64,000 bases of DNA, taken from the NCBI GenBank assembly GCA_041394945.1, contig JAWKHH010000002.1:876501-940500 (forward strand). The letters are read 5' to 3'. Shown here piece by piece: positions 8,885-16,443 of the stretch. Position 1 is the first letter of the stretch; the number at the start of each line of letters is the position of its first letter. The notes under the pieces are model-generated. The model had not been told where the DNA came from, did not search any database, and saw only the letters and a list, made by a program, of their open reading frames with translations. This DNA is from Bryobacteraceae bacterium (GTDB lineage Bacteria > Acidobacteriota > Terriglobia > Bryobacterales > Bryobacteraceae). Both the position numbers and the translations under genes were made by a program.

Positions 8885-9658
8885 TCACCCAGGCCCGCGA
8901 GCCCGGATCGCCTCGTCCACCAGCCCGATCAACTCCTCGCGCGTTACCTCGAACTTCTGCGGCCCACGGTCCTCATAGGTCACCGGACATCCCGGCTCGC
9001 CCGCCACCTTCGCCTTCACGCCGTACCGTGTCCGCGAGTCGAGCAGCTTGTCCACTTCCACCTTGGGCAGCACTTTCGCTCCGCCCAGCAGATCGGCCAC
9101 CAGCGCGATCCGCGCGAAGTGCTCCACCGTCTCCATCTTGAAGAACGCCTTCCACACATCCTCGCCGTAGCACACCGCCCCGTGATTGGCCATCAGCAGC
9201 GCGTCGTACTTCGGAATGTAAGGCAGCATCGGATCGGTGAGCGCCGGCGTCCCCGGAAGCCCGTAGTCGACAAGCGGCACGCATCCGAGCACGATCACGA
9301 CTTCCGGCAGCAGCGCGTCGGTCAACGGCCGGCCCGCCGCGGCGAACCCCGTCGCCACCGGTGGATGCGTGTGCACCACCGCCCGAATGTCGGGTCTCAT
9401 CTCGTAGACCGTCAGGTGCATCATGATCTCCGAGGTGCGCTCCTTGCGCCCTTCGATCTTGTTGCCCTTCATGTCGCAGATGATAAGGTCGTCGACGTGC
9501 ATCATGCCCTTGCTGACGCCGGTCGGCGTGCACAGCACACGGTCCTGATCCAGGCGGATCGAGATGTTGCCGTCGTTGGCGGCCACCCATCCCTTCTGGT
9601 ACACCAGCCGCCCGATCTGTACGATGTCCTCGCGTAGCTCGCGCTCGGTCTTGCTCAT
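8885..9658 (-). CDS. Class II (L-fuculose-phosphate type) aldolase, probable BMC cargo enzyme
   Basis: A 257-residue Zn-dependent aldolase/epimerase family enzyme. Zinc ligands are visible in VVHTHPPVA and MANHGAVC, and the catalytic Glu lies in TSEIMMH, as in FucA. Such enzymes split L-fuculose- or L-rhamnulose-1-phosphate into DHAP and lactaldehyde. As first gene of the shell operon it is likely the signature cargo of a Planctomycete-Verrucomicrobia (PVM)-like microcompartment. The last about 18 residues (TREELIGLVDEAIRARG) form a predicted amphipathic helix after a linker, a typical place for an encapsulation peptide. The frame is open far upstream, but the ATG at 9656-9658 (MSKTERELRED) begins the conserved domain. 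The exact sugar is not determinable. Confidence 0.9.
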   Translation of the reverse strand: MSKTERELREDIVQIGRLVYQKGWVAANDGNISIRLDQDRVLCTPTGVSKGMMHVDDLIICDMKGNKIEGRKERTSEIMMHLTVYEMRPDIRAVVHTHPPVATGFAAAGRPLTDALLPEVVIVLGCVPLVDYGLPGTPALTDPMLPYIPKYDALLMANHGAVCYGEDVWKAFFKMETVEHFARIALVADLLGGAKVLPKVEVDKLLDSRTRYGVKAKVAGEPGCPVTYEDRGPQKFEVTREELIGLVDEAIRARGPG

Positions 9659-9721
9659 CCGAAACAACCGATTGTAGCAGGTGGCGGACATGGCGGATTG
9701 TGGATGGCGTGGTGGATAATG

Positions 9722-10567
9722 ATGCGAGTGGATAAACGCCGCATGTGCCCTCACTGCAGGGCTTTCGTTACCACCTCCGACAAAGTCTGTCCCTACTGCG
9801 ATACGCCCATCGGCCCCCGCGCCATTGACGTCCGCATGCCCGACGACATTATGGGCGGACTCATTCCCCATGCCCGCTTCGTGACGATGCTCCTCATGCT
9901 CGTCAACTCCGGCCTCTTCGCCGCCACCGTCATCTACAGCATGAACCGCGGCAACACCGGAGCGATCACCGGCATCGACCCGATGACCCTCGTCATCTTC
10001 GGCGGTAAGTTCACCCCCCTCATCTTCGGCAACGGCGAATACTGGCGGCTCGTCACCGCCGGATTCCTGCATGCCGGCATCGTCCACTTCGGCATGAATA
10101 CCTGGGTGCTGTTCGATCTCGGCGCCAATGTCGAAGAAGCCTTCGGCGCGGCCCGCCTCGTCGTCATCTATTTCCTGTCCACCGTCGCCGGGTTCCTCGC
10201 CAGCGCCTGGTGGTCCATGGCGCCCTCGGTCGGCGCCTCGGCCGGCATCTTCGGCCTGATCGGCGCGATGATTGCCTACGGCATGCAGCACCAATCAATG
10301 ATGGGCCAAATGATCAAGACCCACTACTCGCGATGGGCCGTCTACGGTCTCGTCTTCGGTCTCCTCGGCTTTCTCCCCATCGACAACGCCGCCCACATCG
10401 GCGGACTCGCCGGCGGATTCGCCGTCGCCTGGTCGGCCGGAATGCCCGTGCCCGGCCATCCGCGCGAGACCGTGTGGAACTGGTTCGCATACGCGTGCGT
10501 GGGCCTTACCCTGCTCTCGTTCTTCCTCGCCGCGCGCCGATTCCTCGAAATGTCCGGAGGCTCGTAG
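9722..10567 (+). CDS. Rhomboid family intramembrane serine protease with N-terminal zinc ribbon
   Basis: A roughly 281-residue membrane protein. A CPHC...CPYC zinc ribbon occupies about residues 9-27, then six or more membrane helices follow. Rhomboid features: HFGMNTWVLFDLG in the second helix region, the nucleophile Ser173 in GASAG, and His225 in AHIGGLAGG, giving the Ser-His dyad. Rhomboids cut substrates inside the membrane. The start is uncertain: ATG codons at 9704, 9719 and 9722 and a TTG at 9698 are in frame; 9722 begins just before the zinc ribbon with GGTGG upstream. It is divergent from the BMC operon and 3 nt from the next gene. Confidence 0.88.
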   Translation: MRVDKRRMCPHCRAFVTTSDKVCPYCDTPIGPRAIDVRMPDDIMGGLIPHARFVTMLLMLVNSGLFAATVIYSMNRGNTGAITGIDPMTLVIFGGKFTPLIFGNGEYWRLVTAGFLHAGIVHFGMNTWVLFDLGANVEEAFGAARLVVIYFLSTVAGFLASAWWSMAPSVGASAGIFGLIGAMIAYGMQHQSMMGQMIKTHYSRWAVYGLVFGLLGFLPIDNAAHIGGLAGGFAVAWSAGMPVPGHPRETVWNWFAYACVGLTLLSFFLAARRFLEMSGGS

Positions 10568-10570
10568 TTC

Positions 10571-11509
10571 ATGGTCCGTTGGCTCGTCGCCGGCATCGGC
10601 GACATTACCTCGAAGCGCGCCATTCCGGCCATCCTCGCCGAACCGCGATCGACCCTTGCAGCCGTTGTCACGCGCGACCCCGCCAAAGCCGCGGCCTACG
10701 GTTGCCGAGTCCATACCGATTTCGCGGAAGCCGTCGCCGCCCCCGATATCGACGCGGTCTACATCGGCACGCCCGTCGTGATGCACGCCCCGCAGACGAT
10801 CGCCGCCCTTCGCGCCGGCAAGCACGTGCTTTGCGAGAAGCCCATGGCGATGAATCACGCCGAAGCGGTCTCCATGCAGTTCGCCGCCGAGGAAACCGGC
10901 CGCACGCTTGGCATCGCCTACTACCGCCGCATGTATCCCAAGGTGCGCCGCGCGATGGAACTGCTCGGCCAAGGCGCGATCGGCAAACCCGTGCTCGCCG
11001 AGATCAATTGCCATAGCTGGGCGCCCGCGCTCGATGGTTTCCGCGGCTGGCTGCTCGAACCGGCGATGGCCGGCGGCGGCCCGCTCTACGACATCGGCTC
11101 CCACCGCATCGACGTGCTGAACTTCCTGTTCGGCCAGCCCGGACGCGTCGCGGCGATGCTCTCGAACGCGACGCACGGCCTCGCCGTCGAAGACGCGGCC
11201 ACGGTGTTGATCGAATACTCCGAAGGCCTGCGCGGCATCGTCGACGTCCGTTGGAACTCGCACGTGAACCGCGATCAGTTCCGCATCATTGGCGCCGATG
11301 GCGAGATGGAGCTATCGCCCTTGAACGGCCCCGTGCTGCGGTGGCCGGGCGGGGAAGAGTCCCTTCCCGTTCACGCGAACGTGCACTACCCGCTGATCGA
11401 GAACTTCGTCGACGCGCTGGAATGCAAAGCTCCGCTCGCGGCGAGCGGAGCGACTTCGTTGTGGACGGACCGGGTGACCGAACGCGCCGTTAGCGCTGGT
11501 CGACCGTGA
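10571..11509 (+). CDS. Gfo/Idh/MocA family NAD(P)-dependent oxidoreductase
   Basis: A 312-residue oxidoreductase. It has an N-terminal Rossmann fold (VAGIGDITSK, residues 6-15), the family's CEKPMAM motif with Lys90, and a C-terminal alpha/beta domain holding GGGPLYDIGSHRIDVLNFL, which carries the usual Asp/His substrate residues. Such enzymes oxidise or reduce sugars, inositols and related polyols with NAD(P). GGAGG lies about ten bases before the ATG and the rhomboid stop is just upstream, so they probably share a transcript. No signal peptide is present. The 3' end overlaps the convergent PEGA gene by 20 nt. Confidence 0.9.
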   Translation: MVRWLVAGIGDITSKRAIPAILAEPRSTLAAVVTRDPAKAAAYGCRVHTDFAEAVAAPDIDAVYIGTPVVMHAPQTIAALRAGKHVLCEKPMAMNHAEAVSMQFAAEETGRTLGIAYYRRMYPKVRRAMELLGQGAIGKPVLAEINCHSWAPALDGFRGWLLEPAMAGGGPLYDIGSHRIDVLNFLFGQPGRVAAMLSNATHGLAVEDAATVLIEYSEGLRGIVDVRWNSHVNRDQFRIIGADGEMELSPLNGPVLRWPGGEESLPVHANVHYPLIENFVDALECKAPLAASGATSLWTDRVTERAVSAGRP

Positions 11510-11996
11510 CGGTCTGATTGGCCTCGATCTTGATCTTCTGCTCGTGGGTCTTGCCCGACGGGGCGACGATCTTCAGATCGTATTCGCCCGGAGGCAGCAG
11601 CAGCCTCTGCGTGCCGCCGTTGAACTCATCGGCGTGGCCCATATACTTTCCGTTCAAATAAACGGCCGCGAACTTTTCAGAATGCATCGTGCGCAGCGCG
11701 CCGAACGGAGGCTGCGGCGTCGGCAGCTTCTTGAGCACCTGTTCGAGGTTCGTGGTCTTGCCCGCCGTGATGGTGACCTTGCCCGTCCATTCCTCGTACC
11801 GCGGCTCGGCGAGCTTCACTTCATGCTCACCCGGCTCCACGGCGTACTTCCGCGCGAAGCCCAGGTTCCCGGCCGGACCCAGATATTTGCCGTCGAGAAA
11901 CACTCCCGCGCGACTCGGGTTTACCTTAGTTTTGAGGTATCCCTGCTGAGCGAACAACGGCGCCATCAGGATCAGGGGCAGCAGCAAGCGAATCAA
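11490..11996 (-). CDS. Secreted PEGA-domain protein
   Basis: A small exported protein of 168 residues from the start chosen here. PEGA domains are surface beta-sandwich modules; two copies are visible: VNPSRAGVFLDGKYLGPAG with EPGEHEVKLAEPRYEEW, and KFAAVYLNGKYMGHAD with LPPGEYDLKIVAPSGKT. The frame also has an ATG at 12021-12023, but a perfect AGGAGG lies inside that extension, nine bases before TTG at 11994-11996. The TTG start yields MIRLLLPLILMAPLFAQQ, a textbook signal peptide, so I prefer it. The divergent BACON gene starts only 25 nt away. Function beyond surface exposure is unknown. Confidence 0.75.
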   Translation of the reverse strand: MIRLLLPLILMAPLFAQQGYLKTKVNPSRAGVFLDGKYLGPAGNLGFARKYAVEPGEHEVKLAEPRYEEWTGKVTITAGKTTNLEQVLKKLPTPQPPFGALRTMHSEKFAAVYLNGKYMGHADEFNGGTQRLLLPPGEYDLKIVAPSGKTHEQKIKIEANQTVTVDQR

Positions 11997-12005
11997 AGTC
12001 GAAAA

Positions 12006-12011
12006 CCTCCT
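12006..12011 (-). promoter_or_regulatory. Shine-Dalgarno site that decides the PEGA gene start
   Basis: On the minus strand this reads AGGAGG, nine bases before the TTG at 11994-11996. It would lie inside the coding sequence if the upstream ATG at 12023 were used, for which no comparable site exists. Confidence 0.6.
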
Positions 12012-12021
12012 GGAATCGGAC

Positions 12022-14070
12022 ATGGAATTTTCAAACACTCGTCTCGCCACTATTGTAACGGCCTTCCCGCTGCTCGTAGCACTCCCAGTATGGGGGCAGA
12101 ACTGCACGTACACAGTCGCGCCCACCACGATTCAGGTCGCCGCGGCGGAAACCACTGGTACCGTCGATGTCCGTTCGCAGCCGACTTCTTGCGAATGGAC
12201 CGCGGTGAGCAACGTGAGCTGGATCACGATCTCGTTCGGCGGCCGCCCCGGCAATCCTTCCACGGGCAACGGCACGTCCGGCTACCGCGTCCTGGCCAAC
12301 CGCGACGCCGCGCCGCGCACCGGGTCCATGACCATCGCCGGCAGGACGGTAAACCTCACCCAGGCTGCCGCCGATTGCCCATTCACGCTCGAGCCGACGG
12401 CGGCGGTGATTCCCGCCGCCGGCGACTCGGGCACGTTCCGCGTGCGGACCACTTGCAACTGGACGGCGAGTCCGCAGAACGAATGGATCCGTGTCACGGC
12501 GGGCACGTCCGGCACCGGCAACGGTACGGTCTTCTACACGGTGAACGCGAACAACACCGGCGAGCCGCGATCGGGCGCGATCCGCGTTGGCTCGACGCTG
12601 TTCGCCATCAGCCAGCCGGCCACCAACTGCGCCGTCACGCTCAGTCCGGTGCTGGTGAACATCGGCGCGGCGGGCGGCCCGGGAATGGTCGGCGTAACCT
12701 CATCGTGCGCGTGGACGGCGGAGGCGCAGGCGCCTTGGCTGCACATCACGGGGAAAACAACGACGCAGGTGACGTTCTCCGCCGATGCGAACAATTCGCT
12801 GCAATCGCGCTCCGGACTGATTCGGATCGGCAATCAGACTCTCACCGTTGTGCAGGCGGCGGCGACGTGCGTGATCAACACGAACCCGGCATCGGTGGAC
12901 ATCCCGGCCGCGGGTGGCGACGTCAATGTGACCGTGACGTCGACGTGCGAGTGGACGGCGTCGGGAGCGGACGCGTGGTTCCGCATCGTATCCGGCGCCT
13001 CAGGCAACGGCAACGGGACGGTTCGCCTCTCGGCGGGCGCCAACACCGGCGAAGCCCGCACGGGGACGCTGCGCATCGGCACGGTAAGCGTTCCGGTGCG
13101 GCAGGGGGGAGGCGCGTGCCAGGTGACGTTGAGTCCGAGCGCCGTCGAAGTGCCGAAGGAGGGGAACGGCGGGTCGATTCTCCTTGCTGCTGGCAATGAG
13201 TGCTCGTGGCGCGTAGCGGCGCCGGAGTGGATCGCCGTCGATCCTGGCGCAGGCACGGGTCCCAAGACGCTCTTCTACACGGTCTCGCCGAACCCGACGA
13301 CGTCGGTCCGTACTGGCGTGATCAACGCCAGCGGTGGCGCCTGCACGATCCGCCAGGCGGCCGGGCAGTTCAGCATCGTCAACGCCGCCACCTTCGGCTT
13401 GGGCCCGGTGTCGCCCGGGTTGATCGTGACGATTTTCGGCGGCGGGCTTGGGCCGGATGAACTGGTGCCAGGCCGGCTCGACGAGACGCAGACACGCTTC
13501 ACGACAGAACTGGGCGGGACGCGTGTCTTGTTCGATGGCGTGGCCGCGCCGCTCCTCTATGTATCGGCCACGCAGTTGAGCGCGGTGGTTCCGTTCGAGA
13601 TCGCCGGGAGTGCGACGACGAGCGTCGCCATCGAGGCGCGTGGCACGCGAACGGCCGGGATTCCGGTAGCGGTGGCCGCGGCGGCGCCGGGCATCTTCAC
13701 AATCGCGCAGAGCGGCTCCGGACCAGCGGCCGCGCTCAACCAGGATTACTTCTTGAACATGGCGTCGAATCCGGTTGAGGCTGGGTCGGTCGTGCAGATA
13801 TTCGGGACCGGGGGCGGAGTGCTCGATACGGCGTTGGACGCAGGCGCGCTCGCCGGGGGCATCGCCGGCGTCGTGCTGCCAGTGACGGCTGAGATCGGCG
13901 GAGTGGACGCCCCTGTGTTGTACGCGGGCGCGGCTCCCGGATTGATCGCGGGGCTGGTGCAGGTGAACCTGCAGGTTCCGTCCGGCGTGGCGCCGGGCGC
14001 AGCCGTACCGGTGGTGATTCACTTCGGCGAGTTTTCGACGCAGGCGACCGCGACGATCGCGGTACGCTAG
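12022..14070 (+). CDS. Secreted five-repeat BACON-domain protein with Solibacter-type C-terminal domain
   Basis: A 682-residue exported protein with signal peptide 1-26 (ends LPVWGQ). Five consecutive Ig-like BACON repeats of about 85 residues follow (about 27-460), each beginning with a Cys (CTYTVAP, CPFTLEP, CAVTLSP, CVINTNP, CQVTLSP), with a second Cys before a W-[TR]-[AV] strand and an RTG/RSG..R.G turn. Paired Cys may form a disulfide in each repeat. The last about 220 residues are a TIGR03437-like module sharing VLFDGVAAP and ALNQDY with the SBBP protein at 1021-4113. BACON domains are linked to carbohydrate or mucin binding. The weak ribosome site and tight divergent spacing leave the start slightly uncertain. 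Confidence 0.85.
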   Translation: MEFSNTRLATIVTAFPLLVALPVWGQNCTYTVAPTTIQVAAAETTGTVDVRSQPTSCEWTAVSNVSWITISFGGRPGNPSTGNGTSGYRVLANRDAAPRTGSMTIAGRTVNLTQAAADCPFTLEPTAAVIPAAGDSGTFRVRTTCNWTASPQNEWIRVTAGTSGTGNGTVFYTVNANNTGEPRSGAIRVGSTLFAISQPATNCAVTLSPVLVNIGAAGGPGMVGVTSSCAWTAEAQAPWLHITGKTTTQVTFSADANNSLQSRSGLIRIGNQTLTVVQAAATCVINTNPASVDIPAAGGDVNVTVTSTCEWTASGADAWFRIVSGASGNGNGTVRLSAGANTGEARTGTLRIGTVSVPVRQGGGACQVTLSPSAVEVPKEGNGGSILLAAGNECSWRVAAPEWIAVDPGAGTGPKTLFYTVSPNPTTSVRTGVINASGGACTIRQAAGQFSIVNAATFGLGPVSPGLIVTIFGGGLGPDELVPGRLDETQTRFTTELGGTRVLFDGVAAPLLYVSATQLSAVVPFEIAGSATTSVAIEARGTRTAGIPVAVAAAAPGIFTIAQSGSGPAAALNQDYFLNMASNPVEAGSVVQIFGTGGGVLDTALDAGALAGGIAGVVLPVTAEIGGVDAPVLYAGAAPGLIAGLVQVNLQVPSGVAPGAAVPVVIHFGEFSTQATATIAVR

Positions 14071-14074
14071 CGAA

Positions 14075-15550
14075 GTGACGCGAAGAGAGTTTCTCCCCAC
14101 GGCCGCCGCCGCGATGCCGGCGCTTCATACCCAGCGGGCGCTGGCGCAGGGGCGCAAGCGGAACGTGGTGTTCATTCTCACCGACGATCAGCGCTGGGAC
14201 GCGATCGGCGCGCTGGGGCATCCGTTTCTGAAGGGCCATACGCCGCACCAGGACCGGTTGTTGCGCGACGGCGTCCATTTCAAAAACGCGTTCGTCACGA
14301 GTTCGTTGTGTTCGCCGTCGCGCGCGTCGATTCTCACCGGACAATACATGCACGCGCACAAGGTGTTCGATAACTTTTCGCCGTTGTCGGACAAGCTCGA
14401 GACATTTCCGCGGCTGCTGCAAGCGAACGGCTATCAGACGGCTTTCTTCGGGAAGTGGCACATGGGCGGCGACAGCGACGCGCCACAGCCGGGGTTCGAC
14501 CGTTGGATGAGTTTCCGCGGGCAGGGAGAGTACGAAAACCCGGAGATCAATGACAACGGGCGGCGGCGGAAGGCATCCGGCTACATGACGGATATCCTCA
14601 CCGACGAATCCAACCGGTTCATCCGCGATAATAAGTCGCGTCCGTTCTGCCTCTATCTTTCGCACAAGGCGATTCACTCGCCGTTCCAGCCGCACCCGAA
14701 ACACGCCGATCTCTTCCAGGGCATGGACGTCCCAAAGCCCGCGTCAATGACTTACAAGCACGAGTATTACGAGCACCTGCCGGAGTGGGTGAAGCGGCGG
14801 CGCTACTCGCGGCACGGCGTGGACGGGATGCTGGGGCACAGCATGACGTTCGACGACGGATACCGGAACTACTGCCGTTCCTTGCTTTCCGTGGATGACA
14901 GCCTCGGTTCGGTGATGAACCAACTCGAAGAAAGCGGCCTGCTGAACGATACGCTCGTGATTTACATGGGCGACAACGGATACATGTGGGGCGAGCATGG
15001 GCTGATCGACAAACGGGCGATGTACGAGGAATCGATCCGCGTGCCGCTGATCGCGCACTGTCCGGATCTGACAGGGAAGCGCGCGGTGGACGGAATGGCG
15101 TTGAACATCGACATCGGGCCGACGCTGCTCGACGCGGCGGGCGTGGCCGTTCCGGCGGCGATGCATGGAAGATCGATGATGCCCCTGATCCAGGGCCGGC
15201 AGACCGATTGGCGGAAGGATTTCGTCTACGAGTACGAGTGGGAACAGGACTTCCCATACACGCCGACGATCACCGGGCTGCGGACGGATCGATGGAGCTT
15301 CATGCAATACCAGGGGGTGTGGGACATCTCGGAGCTGTACGACCTTAACGCGGACCCGGCGCAGATGAACAACATTCTCCGCGATGTGCGGATTTATTAC
15401 CAGCGGGGCCGTTTATCGATGAACGTTCCGCAGGACCGGAAGCCGCTCGTCGATGAGTTACAGGGACGGCTTCACGAGTTGCTGTCGACCACCGGGGGCG
15501 ATCCGCGGCGGAGCGGCAAGGGTAGCGAGGGGGACCAATTCGCACTCTAG
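14075..15550 (+). CDS. Type I sulfatase (Cys-type), exported
   Basis: A 491-residue sulfatase. Metal-binding DD lies at residues 37-38 (FILTDDQRWDAIG), and the formylglycine motif C-S-P-S-R starts at Cys79 (SSLCSPSRASILTG). A second metal site, YMGDNGYMWGEHG, and the C-terminal ELYDLNADPAQMNN are also present. The N-terminus TRREFLPTAAAAMPALHTQRA resembles a Tat signal. It starts with GTG, 4 nt after the BACON gene stop, so the two are probably cotranscribed; a glycan-binding partner beside a sulfatase is a plausible pairing. The substrate (sulfated polysaccharide or choline-type ester) cannot be read from sequence. No sulfatase-maturing enzyme is seen in the window. Confidence 0.92.
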   Translation: MTRREFLPTAAAAMPALHTQRALAQGRKRNVVFILTDDQRWDAIGALGHPFLKGHTPHQDRLLRDGVHFKNAFVTSSLCSPSRASILTGQYMHAHKVFDNFSPLSDKLETFPRLLQANGYQTAFFGKWHMGGDSDAPQPGFDRWMSFRGQGEYENPEINDNGRRRKASGYMTDILTDESNRFIRDNKSRPFCLYLSHKAIHSPFQPHPKHADLFQGMDVPKPASMTYKHEYYEHLPEWVKRRRYSRHGVDGMLGHSMTFDDGYRNYCRSLLSVDDSLGSVMNQLEESGLLNDTLVIYMGDNGYMWGEHGLIDKRAMYEESIRVPLIAHCPDLTGKRAVDGMALNIDIGPTLLDAAGVAVPAAMHGRSMMPLIQGRQTDWRKDFVYEYEWEQDFPYTPTITGLRTDRWSFMQYQGVWDISELYDLNADPAQMNNILRDVRIYYQRGRLSMNVPQDRKPLVDELQGRLHELLSTTGGDPRRSGKGSEGDQFAL

Positions 15551-15562
15551 CCTAGAGTCGGG

Positions 15563-16393
15563 CTACCCCAACATGCTTTCCCGGCCGTCGTCGTAGACGG
15601 GAGGTCTCGAGGACAAGGCGTTGCCCTGGCACTTGTCGTAGCCTTGGGCGCATCCAAGAATCGTCGGCCGCGCTTCCTCGATCACGGAATTCGCCGTGCT
15701 GAAACCGCTCCCGGCGACGGCGTCCTCAAGGGTGCGCCCAGCAGTGTCGTATGTGCCGACGGCGATTAGGCGCCCTCCGGTCTTGCGGCCGGGGCTCGTC
15801 TTTCCGTTCTCCGTGTGGGAAGTTCCAAACGTCAGCGTGAGGCGGCCGGTATCGAGGAGGACCTCTTTCTCCTGTAACTGACGGGCCCAGCGGTCCAGGG
15901 ACCGTATCAGATCGAGCATGAAGTCAACGGGGATGTGCGAGACCGCCTTCGGGCTTAGGATCGGCATCCACATGACGATCATCGCGCCTTCCAGACCGAC
16001 CAGCGGCGCGACAGTGATCTGCGGCGCGCTCGCCGCGAGGGCATCCGACTTCCGCAGGTCCGCGGGAAGCTTGCCGATGAAGCTCAAGTCGATTTCGTGA
16101 GTCAGTTTAATGGCGTCTTTCATCGAACCTTTGACTACGAAGAAGCCTCGGATGAAGCGGTCATCGCGGCAAAGCTGGCCGGGCGTCTCCTTGCGATCAA
16201 GGATGCTCCGGCTGACGGCGTCCTTGGCGTCGACTCTCCATACGGTTGAGGAGTCGAGCAGGTTCGCCAGATTGAGGAATGCATCGTGCGGCGCCTTGGC
16301 GCCGGCGCTGAAGCGCATCAAGCCTTGAGCGTCCGGTTTTCCTTTCGTCTTTTCCCAGACGATCAGATGCATGTTTCTCCCGAGCGGGTCCAT
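15563..16393 (-). CDS. Unrecognised protein, tandem paralogue B of an orphan family
   Basis: I do not recognise this 276-residue protein. It has no signal peptide and no clear membrane helix. It is a paralogue of the next gene (16444-17199): shared are H.[IL]VW[DE]K near the N-terminus, L.NLL.....W.VD, a [FV].VLKG/VVKG strand, IP.D[FL]ML/VME, a T.GRL.AVG/RLIAVG core, and a C-terminal SS....P.[VF]YD. Alternating strands and helices suggest a mixed alpha/beta fold of perhaps two repeats. AAAGGAA precedes the ATG by six bases. It lies 50 nt downstream of its paralogue in one operon. No catalytic motif could be assigned. Confidence 0.7.
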   Translation of the reverse strand: MDPLGRNMHLIVWEKTKGKPDAQGLMRFSAGAKAPHDAFLNLANLLDSSTVWRVDAKDAVSRSILDRKETPGQLCRDDRFIRGFFVVKGSMKDAIKLTHEIDLSFIGKLPADLRKSDALAASAPQITVAPLVGLEGAMIVMWMPILSPKAVSHIPVDFMLDLIRSLDRWARQLQEKEVLLDTGRLTLTFGTSHTENGKTSPGRKTGGRLIAVGTYDTAGRTLEDAVAGSGFSTANSVIEEARPTILGCAQGYDKCQGNALSSRPPVYDDGRESMLG

Positions 16394-16443
16394 AGCGGTT
16401 CCTTTCGTTTGTTGGACTCGTCACTGGCGAGGCGCCATGCGAG

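Noticed and set aside
9671..9676. TACAAT on the minus strand as a -10 box for the microcompartment operon
   Set aside because: No acceptable -35 lies 16-18 bp away and it would give an almost leaderless mRNA; evidence is too thin to list.
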